This document shows positions 13,732-19,536 of a stretch of 26,118 nt of DNA, in pieces; position 1 is the stretch's first letter; every line of letters starts with the position of its first letter. The translations under genes and the position numbers were made by a program. This DNA is from a virus, in IMG/VR virus record IMGVR_UViG_3300025086_000203, positions 1-26,118 of that record; one strand, 5' to 3'. The notes under the pieces were generated by a model. The model saw only the letters and a list, made by a program, of their open reading frames with translations. It was not told the origin of the DNA and did not search any database.

Positions 13732-15847
13732 CGCGTGCAGCCTCTTTTATTACGTCGGCCTGCGCCTTCATAACTTCCCGATTAATTGCCAGATCTGATC
13801 TAATCTTTTCGACGTTAAGCTGCGTGCCATACTTAGCTTTCATTTCTTCGGCTTTTACAAACAGATCTGCCTCTAGCTCGTCACGTTTTCTATCGTCATC
13901 CATTTGATATTGCTCACGCTTCATTTGCAGCTCGGCAGCTTTCTTTTGCATATCTGCCTGTATTTGCTGTATCTGAACTTGGATAAGCTGCTCATTTATA
14001 TCTGGCTTCTTGGGTTGTGGTGGCGGTTGGAACTGCGCCGGATCGCTCCAAAACTGCGAAGTATCTTTAAACCCTGCTATTTCTGTCATAGATTTTAATG
14101 TGTTAGAAAGCTTTTGCATATCTGTGAGTGGGTTTACTGGACCCATTGTCTGCATTGCATCTTTTTGCATTTCTGCGATCTGACGCAACATTAGCATACG
14201 CTCGGTGTCAGATCCGCGTCCTAGAGCAACATTTACCATTACATCCATATCAGCATTCCACACACGAGGATCTATAGGCACAAAATCATTTGTAAGTTTT
14301 ATCATCCGCTCACGGTCTTGGTGCGTTATTACTAGATGCAGTACAAGCTCATACATGCGCTTGACGCCAGTTTCAGCAAAAATACGCGCAATCATTTCAA
14401 CCTGTTGCTGAGCGGCGCTTACAGTAGCAGCAACGGCAGTTGCCGTGCTTGACTGTAAAGCATTAGCATCTAAACCTTTTGACGCCTTAGAGATGCCCGT
14501 GCGCGCCTCTTTGACCTCATCCATATACTTTAGCACTGGAAAAGAAGCTTGCCCTACAAACGGCATACTGAGCGGCTGTATTTGTCCGGCAGCTCTCTGG
14601 CGTATAATTGACCCTACTTCTGTGCTCATAGCGTCGTCAATATTCACCATACCCTCGACAACAGCTACCCGTGGATGGATTGACATGCTTAAACTGTCAA
14701 GCGTGTTACGCATAATAGACGACTTGATTCTCTGCACATCCATTACTGTATCGGCCACAGACATACCAAAAAAATCGTGGGGCTCGGGATCTGGGCAGAG
14801 CGTAGCAAACGGCGCCATGTGACAAGGCTCGTTCATAAGGATTTTGTTGCCGTCTCCGGCAGAGCAAATTTTACGCAGCTCAGCAATACCGTCGCCATCA
14901 TAATCGACACGAATATAATTCTCGACATACAAAACTTTTTTCATAGCAGGATCGCTGCGCTCGTTCATCTCGTTTGTTAAAGCCCTGTTCCGCGTGTATC
15001 GCTCTACATTTGTGTCCATTTCGTCGTAACTAGCGCCGAGCTCGGCTACCTCGTCGTAATCGTAACCCATCGCTACAAGCTCAGATACAGTTACAATCCG
15101 CCGGTGTGCGACGTAATCAGCTTCATCAACAGATTTGCTTTCCCGTGAAATTAGAAACTCTTCCGGAGGCACGGCCTCTAGCTTAACGCGCCCGTCTGGG
15201 TGCGTGTATGTAGCCCTAACGTCGTGCATCATAGGCGCAGGCATTTCCTCACCGGTCAACGGATCTTGCATCGGCTCACCCATAGGTCTTGATGCCGTGA
15301 TCTCAACGTCAACATTTGTATCTGACATCAAAGCAGCAAGAGCCATATCATCCAGACCCGAATATGGAATTGTTTCAAACTTAGTTTGATCGTCCCAATA
15401 GACTTTTAAAATGCCAACCTTACGAACAAGCGCATCCATAAAAGCAGCATGCATTTCTAAAAAACCGTTATTGTCTCGGTTTATGATGTAATTAGCATAA
15501 TCGGTTGCCTGTTTTGCAGAGGCAACGTCCTCCGGACCCTGCGGCACGTATTCAACAGTTTGATCGCTGCCGTGAAAAATACGCATAAGAGATGGCATAA
15601 GCGCCTGCACGGTGTCACGAACATCCATTGATACGACTTGGCTGCGCCCATCTTCTTCGTTGCCAAACGGCTCGCCTCGGTAATATTGCGTAGCTGCCGC
15701 CCTCTGTGGCGAAATATGGTTGTCGATAAAGTCGATTGCGTCGTCAATCTCTTTACCGACAATTCCTTGTAACTCTTCTTCAGACATGACGTCAGGATTC
15801 ATCTCTTGCTCAAGCTCGTCTACCATCTGGTTTATTTCACGATCCAT
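13721..15847 (-). CDS. Portal protein
   Basis: A 708-aa protein with an AGAGGTGA ribosome site. The N-terminal part shows FIDNHISPQRAAATQYYRGEPFGNEEDGRSQVVSMDVRDTVQALMPSLMRIFHGSDQTVEY. Then come EDVASAKQATDYANYIINRDNNGFLEMHAAFMDALVRKVGILKVYWDD, the wing/stem core EAVPPEEFLISRESKSVDEADYVAHRRIVTVSELVAMGYDYDEV and HDFFGMSVADTVMDVQRIKSSIMRNTLDSLSMSIHPRVAVVEGMV. This is the large portal family (P22/SU10-like) of podovirus-like phages: R...YY.Ge..........R S.vV..dV...v....p.l.r.F, D.in..i..d..g.......f.dall...gi.k..w, and r.P F.g.S.ad...diQ.i.s.l.R..LDnl. The last 110 residues are a charged, Gln-rich helix that probably forms the barrel. Twelve copies should form the DNA channel and dock terminase. 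Confidence 0.9.
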   Translation of the reverse strand: MDREINQMVDELEQEMNPDVMSEEELQGIVGKEIDDAIDFIDNHISPQRAAATQYYRGEPFGNEEDGRSQVVSMDVRDTVQALMPSLMRIFHGSDQTVEYVPQGPEDVASAKQATDYANYIINRDNNGFLEMHAAFMDALVRKVGILKVYWDDQTKFETIPYSGLDDMALAALMSDTNVDVEITASRPMGEPMQDPLTGEEMPAPMMHDVRATYTHPDGRVKLEAVPPEEFLISRESKSVDEADYVAHRRIVTVSELVAMGYDYDEVAELGASYDEMDTNVERYTRNRALTNEMNERSDPAMKKVLYVENYIRVDYDGDGIAELRKICSAGDGNKILMNEPCHMAPFATLCPDPEPHDFFGMSVADTVMDVQRIKSSIMRNTLDSLSMSIHPRVAVVEGMVNIDDAMSTEVGSIIRQRAAGQIQPLSMPFVGQASFPVLKYMDEVKEARTGISKASKGLDANALQSSTATAVAATVSAAQQQVEMIARIFAETGVKRMYELVLHLVITHQDRERMIKLTNDFVPIDPRVWNADMDVMVNVALGRGSDTERMLMLRQIAEMQKDAMQTMGPVNPLTDMQKLSNTLKSMTEIAGFKDTSQFWSDPAQFQPPPQPKKPDINEQLIQVQIQQIQADMQKKAAELQMKREQYQMDDDRKRDELEADLFVKAEEMKAKYGTQLNVEKIRSDLAINREVMKAQADVIKEAARGED

Positions 15848-15850
15848 GTG

Positions 15851-16351
15851 TCACCTCTTACGTCGGACTGCGTTAGCTGCTAATTCTAATAGGCTTGTTG
15901 CGCCTTTTTTGACAGGAAAATATAATGGCGCGTTTACTGCAATTGCGTCTAAAAGAGAAAGCCCCCCCAATGCAGCGTCTTTAGCTACACCTAATTTGTT
16001 TCCTTGTCGAAAATTATCAATTAAAGATTTGCCAGATGTTTTTAAATCTTCATATGCTACTGCGGAGCCAAGTATTGGAACAAAACCTGCTAATTGAGCT
16101 TGAGACATAGCCACCATTGGGTCTTCTCCGGCGTCTGTCCGCATATTATACATACCAGTAGTTATTTTATTTTGGCCCATTTCAATATTATACAACTGCT
16201 CTAAATCTTTATCTGAATATTTAAAATCGCCTTTTTTTCTAAAAATACCCTGATAAGGGTCAACAAAATCTTCTTCAAGTCTCTCATCAGCTATGTCGGG
16301 GAAATTTCCAACAATTCGATATGCTGCGCGTATATTTTGCGGATCTGCCAT
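15851..16351 (-). CDS. Unknown structural-operon protein with hydrophobic C-terminus
   Basis: A 166-aa protein starting in a TAATG overlap with the 409-aa gene. The N-terminal half is polar (MADPQNIRAAYRIVGNFPDIADERLEEDFVDPYQGIFRKKGDFKYSDKDLEQLYNIEMGQ). The C-terminal half has Ala/Gly/Leu stretches (LAGFVPILGSAVAYEDLKTSG and GLSLLDAIAVNAPLYFPVKKGATSLLELAANAVRRKR) that might form amphipathic or membrane-interacting helices, but there is no clear transmembrane segment. I do not recognise a family. Coupling to the 409-aa gene and position directly before the portal suggest a shared role with that protein, perhaps as a virion component delivered with DNA. This is inference. Confidence 0.55.
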   Translation of the reverse strand: MADPQNIRAAYRIVGNFPDIADERLEEDFVDPYQGIFRKKGDFKYSDKDLEQLYNIEMGQNKITTGMYNMRTDAGEDPMVAMSQAQLAGFVPILGSAVAYEDLKTSGKSLIDNFRQGNKLGVAKDAALGGLSLLDAIAVNAPLYFPVKKGATSLLELAANAVRRKR

Positions 16352-17580
16352 TACATTCCCCTACTTAAATAGCTTAATAAATCTCGCTCATTATTCTGAT
16401 AAGAGCCTAATAGCCCTCCGGCTCCTGCTACGCCCATCAAAGGTATTTTTCTATTAAAAACTAATTTAGCAACTTTTTTAGGAGATATGCCAAGCTCTTT
16501 GGCGGTGACGTTGATCCGTTCATCAAAAATGTCAGACACTGTTTTTCGATCAGACATGAGATTAGTTTCATCACCTAAACCAAACCACGAAAGCGCTTGA
16601 GATTCGGCAGGCTCAACGTCTAATTTTTTTGCTACATCGTCATAAATATCTGCAAATATTGGATATTCTGTTTGAGCTTTTACCTTTCTCCCGTCTACCT
16701 CTATAACTTGCGTTCCTATTGTGTCGTCTATCATGTTTGGCGTTAGCGTTTTTGGATCTTTTTTATAAGCTGCTTTAAATTTAGGTAATATAAATCCATC
16801 TGGCACAGAGCCTGCTTTGACCTCATTCATAGCCATAAGAGCTCCTCGTATAGCGTGCGTGTCAACCGTTACTCCAGAACGATTCCCAATCATATTAGCG
16901 CCAAAAGTTGCAGGTTTTGTATTAGTTGCTCTATCTATAGATCCAAATTCTGCAATGTCGTCCAACAATTTTCCGTGAATACCTCCTTTACCAGTCATCA
17001 TCGGATATCCTTTTTCAGATATGCCGCCACTTCCTTTTCCTACAAGCTCTCTAAAAGGTATTCCTGCGTCTAGTTTAGCCATAACAGATGTAGCATTTCT
17101 TATATTAGGCTCCACAGGCGTTCTCGGAGACGTTGCTGCAAAATATTTAGAAAAATCATCTAAATACTTTGCGGCTTCATCCTTACTCAAACCTGCTTTT
17201 AGAGCTGCTCTATAGATCGGCCCATCGCTACTATAAAAAAAACGAGCATCGCTTTCCGTAATACCACTTTTTAATATTTTTTCAGTTAATTTATCGGCTA
17301 TTTCCTGCCTTCCTTTAATAAGTGGCCGCGCCCTATCTTTTAAAGGCAAAGGAGCCAAAGGATTTGGGTTTCTGGGGTACATGCGGCCTAAATCCTCAGA
17401 AAACGCAACTCCAGAAGGCGTTTTGTAATCAGTATCTAAAATTCTTTCACGATCAGGATCTGGCTGTATTCTTTTTTTAGTTGGCAGCTCCATTCTGTCA
17501 GACATGATGTCATAAAAAGCTTTTAAGCCGTCGCGGCCACCTTTTGCGATTAGCTCAAGAAGATCTAGTTTGCTCGCCAT
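16351..17580 (-). CDS. Putative DUF7178-like (HhH/glycosylase-like fold) protein in the portal region
   Basis: A 409-aa protein. Three segments match a family that I recall as DUF7178-like: FFYSSDGPIYRAALKAGLSKDEAAKYLDDFSKYFAATSPRTPVEPNIRNA (residues 114-163), SGVTVDTHAIRGALMAMNE (235-253) and YPIFADIYDDVAKKLDVEPAESQALSWFGLG (306-336). The family shows (F)AALSPxxxxxxN, VTVDxHAxRA and Y...A....G..PxExQAxxW in this order. The all-helical core with a D-x-H motif (Asp240, His242 here) resembles helix-hairpin-helix DNA glycosylase-type proteins. Insertions between the motifs are larger here than I expect for small members. The C-terminus (LMGVAGAGGLLGSYQNNERDLLSYLSRGM) is hydrophobic and differs from the rest. 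It starts just after the basic 91-aa gene and is coupled to the 166-aa gene. Enzymatic activity is unproven. Confidence 0.5.
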   Translation of the reverse strand: MASKLDLLELIAKGGRDGLKAFYDIMSDRMELPTKKRIQPDPDRERILDTDYKTPSGVAFSEDLGRMYPRNPNPLAPLPLKDRARPLIKGRQEIADKLTEKILKSGITESDARFFYSSDGPIYRAALKAGLSKDEAAKYLDDFSKYFAATSPRTPVEPNIRNATSVMAKLDAGIPFRELVGKGSGGISEKGYPMMTGKGGIHGKLLDDIAEFGSIDRATNTKPATFGANMIGNRSGVTVDTHAIRGALMAMNEVKAGSVPDGFILPKFKAAYKKDPKTLTPNMIDDTIGTQVIEVDGRKVKAQTEYPIFADIYDDVAKKLDVEPAESQALSWFGLGDETNLMSDRKTVSDIFDERINVTAKELGISPKKVAKLVFNRKIPLMGVAGAGGLLGSYQNNERDLLSYLSRGM

Positions 17581-17581
17581 A

Positions 17582-17857
17582 TCACCACTTCACCTTGTTT
17601 GCCCAGAAAGCCGCAGACATTTTGCCCTTAGCAATATTTTTAGCGTGCCTAGCCTTAAATGATTTGGCACGCTTAGTCATTTTTTTGTCGCCGGTTTTAC
17701 CTTGTTGGCCAAACCTAATAGTCTTTACTTTGTCACCTTCTTTAGCCACCACCACATGCGATTTTTTCGGGTGGCTAGGCGTGCGTTTAGGCTTGTTGAA
17801 ACCTGACACGCCGGCACGTGCTAAACGTGGGTCTTTTTTACTTTTTCTTTCCGCCAC
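17582..17857 (-). CDS. Basic conserved marine-phage protein (SGFNKPKRTPSHP family)
   Basis: A 91-aa protein that is strongly basic. The sequence (KSKKDPRLARAGVSGFNKPKRTPSHPKKSHVVVAKEGDKVKTIRFGQQGKTGDKKMTKRAKSFKARHAKNIAKGKMSAAFWANKVKW) carries well conserved segments: GVSGFNKPKRTPSHPxKSHVVVAKEGDKVKTIRFGQQG and SFKARHAKNIAKGKMSAAxWAxKVKW. I recognise these from small proteins encoded near portals in many aquatic phages. The start is GTG at 17857, immediately after the TAA of the 57-aa gene and in the same frame. The beta core (HVVVAKEGDKVKTIRFG) and basic ends fit a nucleic-acid or capsid-interior protein, but no function is known to me. Confidence 0.7.
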   Translation of the reverse strand: MAERKSKKDPRLARAGVSGFNKPKRTPSHPKKSHVVVAKEGDKVKTIRFGQQGKTGDKKMTKRAKSFKARHAKNIAKGKMSAAFWANKVKW

Positions 17858-18031
17858 TTACTTTTTCTTTTTTTTGGCGGTCTTCGCGCTTTGCTTAAAA
17901 GCTTTTGCAGTTGGAGCCCCTTTAGAACCTACTTTACGCATTTTTTCTGGCGTTTTTCCTGCCGCTTTTTGGCGTTTGATTCTTTTACGTTTAGCGTGAA
18001 TGTTGGCATATAAGCCTTTTTTTGCTGCCAT
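17858..18031 (-). CDS. Lys-rich small protein (MAAKKGLYANIHAKRKRI family)
   Basis: A 57-aa protein starting at ATG 18031, two bases after the stop of the 36-aa gene. It reads MAAKKGLYANIHAKRKRIKR, then QKAAGKTPEKMRKVGSKGAP and TAKAFKQSAKTAKKKKK. About a third of residues are Lys and only one is acidic. The opening (KKGLYANIxAKRKRI...G.....MRKxGSKGAPTAKAF) is a small family I know from many marine phages in this same position. It probably binds nucleic acid or acidic capsid surfaces, but this is inference. The ribosome site is A/G-rich and weak (AAGAAGAAGAAA). An eight-A run precedes the end, and the TAA stop is followed in frame by the next gene's GTG. Confidence 0.7.
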   Translation of the reverse strand: MAAKKGLYANIHAKRKRIKRQKAAGKTPEKMRKVGSKGAPTAKAFKQSAKTAKKKKK

Positions 18032-18033
18032 AT

Positions 18034-18144
18034 CTATTTCTTCTTCTTCTTAACCATTTTCTTGCCAGACTTCTTTGCAGCTTTTTTTGCGGCTGCCATT
18101 CCCTTCTTGCTGTACGAATATTTCTTACCACCGACCATAGGCAT
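18034..18144 (-). CDS. Very small Lys-rich protein (MPMVGGKKYSYSKKGM family)
   Basis: A 36-aa protein from ATG 18144, chosen because GAGGAG lies a few bases before it; the longer frame from 18231 would add residues with no family resemblance. The sequence MPMVGGKKYSYSKKGMAAAK continues as KAAKKSGKKMVKKKKK. Fifteen of 36 residues are Lys and none is acidic. The opening (MPxVGGKKxxYxKKGMAxAK) recurs in small genes of many marine phages at the head of the structural operon. It is the first gene after the leftward terminator/promoter at about 18175-18225. Role unknown; a histone-like or DNA-condensing peptide packed in the head is possible. Confidence 0.7.
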   Translation of the reverse strand: MPMVGGKKYSYSKKGMAAAKKAAKKSGKKMVKKKKK

Positions 18145-18174
18145 AGCTGTCTCCTCACAGTTAAATGTAGGCCA

Positions 18175-18212
18175 ATCATACAGGATTATAAGAAAAAAGA
18201 AAGCCCGACATA
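18175..18212 (-). promoter_or_regulatory. Candidate leftward promoter of the structural operon
   Basis: On the minus strand a perfect TATAAT (18190-18185) and a second TATGAT (18180-18175) lie just after the terminator's T tract and about 40 bases before the first Lys-rich gene. The -35 match is poor (TTATGT at 17 bp for TATAAT). The site is plausible because a promoter is needed directly after a terminator, but a single-box match in AT-rich DNA is weak evidence. Confidence 0.35.
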
Positions 18213-18225
18213 AATTTAAGGGCTT
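18191..18225 (-). terminator. Intrinsic terminator for leftward transcription
   Basis: On the minus strand AAGCCC (18225-18220), a 13-base loop and GGGCTT (18206-18201) form a six-pair stem followed by TCTTTTTTCT. This is a standard intrinsic terminator in the leftward direction only, since no T run follows on the plus strand. It would stop transcripts that run from terL through the plus-strand island. Confidence 0.7.
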
Positions 18226-18232
18226 GTGCATA

Positions 18233-18251
18233 TGTTAACACTGTGTTAACA
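18233..18251. promoter_or_regulatory. Two TGTTAACA palindromes, probable operator
   Basis: TGTTAACA, three bases, TGTTAACA. Each half is itself a perfect 8-bp palindrome. The repeats overlap the -35 box and spacer of the plus-strand promoter, so a bound dimer would block RNA polymerase. Confidence 0.5.
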
Positions 18252-18263
18252 TGGGTATATAAA
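18235..18263 (+). promoter_or_regulatory. Sigma70-like promoter of the plus-strand island
   Basis: TTAACA (18235-18240), a 17-bp spacer and TATAAA (18258-18263) give five of six matches at both boxes with ideal spacing. Transcription would start near 18270 and reach ATG 18295 with a short leader that contains ACGGAGGTATCC. Confidence 0.65.
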
Positions 18264-18294
18264 TAGAATCACTCGCAACTAACGGAGGTATCCT

Positions 18295-18702
18295 ATGCGA
18301 CTATACACTAACAACCAAGGCGTCTGGGCAGGCACTCAGGCTGACGCTAAAAAACTTTTTAAAGTTCCTAACACCCCGACAGGCAACTTTGTCGAGGTTG
18401 ACGTACCAACAACCAAAGCAGAACTCATGGAGTTCTTAAACACTCACAGATGTCGCCCACAGAGCGGCCAAGACCTTGAGCGCGACAGCGTCAAGTTCAA
18501 CGACCCGAGCATTGCTCCGGCTTCCCCTTCTCAAGCACCACGCCCAGAGCGTCACGGTCAGTCAGCCAGTGCGTATAAGCCTGCCGGCGAACTCAACCGG
18601 TACGACGTGCAGGACGTCGTTCTTAACTGCGACAAGCGTTACTTAGGCGGCGCCTTGTCTGCAATCGTCACTCGCATCTATGACATAGATGACGATATTT
18701 AA
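18295..18702 (+). CDS. Plus-strand island gene 1: MRLY family protein of unknown function
   Basis: A 135-aa protein encoded opposite to the rest of the window, with an optimal ribosome site (GGAGGTATCCT). The N-terminal 50 residues (MRLYTNNQGVWAGTQADAKKLF...FVEVDVPTTKAELMEFLNTH) form a recognisable small module: a beta hairpin, then VxVPTxKxxLxxFLNxx. I have met this module in many aquatic phage genomes without a known role. The middle (about 55-95) is Pro/Ser/Gln-rich and likely disordered. The C-terminal 40 residues (AGELNRYDVQDVVLNCDKRYLGGALSAIVTRIYDIDDDI) form a helical segment with an acidic end. Its own promoter and operator-like site suggest timing that differs from the surrounding late genes. 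Confidence 0.75.
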   Translation: MRLYTNNQGVWAGTQADAKKLFKVPNTPTGNFVEVDVPTTKAELMEFLNTHRCRPQSGQDLERDSVKFNDPSIAPASPSQAPRPERHGQSASAYKPAGELNRYDVQDVVLNCDKRYLGGALSAIVTRIYDIDDDI

Positions 18703-18708
18703 TTTAAC

Positions 18709-18724
18709 GGGGGCTTCGGCCCCC
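18709..18724 (+). other. UUCG tetraloop hairpin between the two island genes
   Basis: GGGGGC, TTCG, GCCCCC: a perfect six-pair stem closed by the extra-stable C(UUCG)G tetraloop. No T tract follows, so it is not a standard terminator. It may stabilise the upstream mRNA, mark a processing point, or set the ratio of the two proteins. It sits seven bases after the first stop and seven bases before the second ribosome site. Confidence 0.6.
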
Positions 18725-18741
18725 ACTTACGGAGGTATCCA

Positions 18742-19536
18742 ATGAAAAACGTTAACATCAAACCAGTCAACCACGGCGAAACTAAAGCCGACAGAAACCG
18801 CTACTGCGGCCCGTCGGTCATTAGCGCCGTAACAGGCATGACAACCGGAGAAGCAGCTCGCCTGCTTCGCCACGTCGGTGGTCGCAAGTCTATCAAAGGC
18901 TCATCTGTTAGAGAAGTCACTGACGCTCTACAGATGTGCAACATCAAATCTACCTATAAAAACTTTGGCTTAAAGCTAGGCCGAAGCAAAGGCCCGACAT
19001 TAGCAGCTTGGCTTAGACATACTGTCAAAGAGCGCACTGCTAAACGTGTCTTTCTTATCGTCGCAGGTCATCACTGGCAGCTTGTCCAAGGCAGACGTTA
19101 CGTGTGCGGCATTGTTGGCGAACCAGTATCTATACGCGACAAAAAAGTTAAAAGACGAGCGCGTGTATCTAACGTATATGAGCTGTCACTTTTTGGCATC
19201 GCTGAAGCCGGTATAAAAATCGAAATACCTGCCGAGGCACGTAAGCCAAAGCGTGACGCAGTCGAAGCATCTGATTACTCAAAGGCAAAGCGCCTAGCTA
19301 AAAAGATGGAGATCGAGATCGATCTAGATCAGATCGGCCCGTCACGTAAGTACGACGTGCAGAAATGGATTAGCTACGATGACGTCGATGAGAACAACGA
19401 GCATCTCGACTTTGCCGACATGGGCGTAATCGATGGCCACTGCTCATACGACTGGTGGGAGCTGCACGGTAAGCTCGAAGAGATCCAAAGGTATCGTGAC
19501 GAGCACGGCTACCGGCGGTACAAAGAAGCCGCCTAA
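18742..19536 (+). CDS. Plus-strand island gene 2: C39/papain-like cysteine-peptidase-like protein
   Basis: A 264-aa protein with the ribosome site GGAGGTATCCA. Residues 20-45 read RYCGPSVISAVTGMTTGEAARLLRHV, which is the opening of C39-like and related papain-fold proteins: Cys22 at the start of helix 1 (xCGPxAIxxxTGxxxxEA). Residues 103-125 read VFLIVAGHHWQLVQGRRYVCG, with His110/His111 at the place of the catalytic His in GHxVxVxxG. A clear third residue (Asp or Asn after the second strand) is not obvious: the following segment is IVGEPVSIRDKK. The remaining C-terminal part is highly charged (RKPKRDAVEASDYSKAKRLAKKMEIEIDLDQ) and ends YDDVDENNEHLDFADMGVIDGHC..., unlike any domain I know. Possible roles include cleavage or deamidation of a host or phage protein. 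The stop overlaps that of terL. Confidence 0.6.
   Translation: MKNVNIKPVNHGETKADRNRYCGPSVISAVTGMTTGEAARLLRHVGGRKSIKGSSVREVTDALQMCNIKSTYKNFGLKLGRSKGPTLAAWLRHTVKERTAKRVFLIVAGHHWQLVQGRRYVCGIVGEPVSIRDKKVKRRARVSNVYELSLFGIAEAGIKIEIPAEARKPKRDAVEASDYSKAKRLAKKMEIEIDLDQIGPSRKYDVQKWISYDDVDENNEHLDFADMGVIDGHCSYDWWELHGKLEEIQRYRDEHGYRRYKEAA

Noticed and set aside
18145-18231. N-terminal extension of the 36-aa Lys-rich gene back to ATG 18231
   Set aside because: The extension crosses the terminator and promoter region, encodes an unrelated Phe/Leu-rich stretch, and the real ATG at 18144 has GAGGAG before it.
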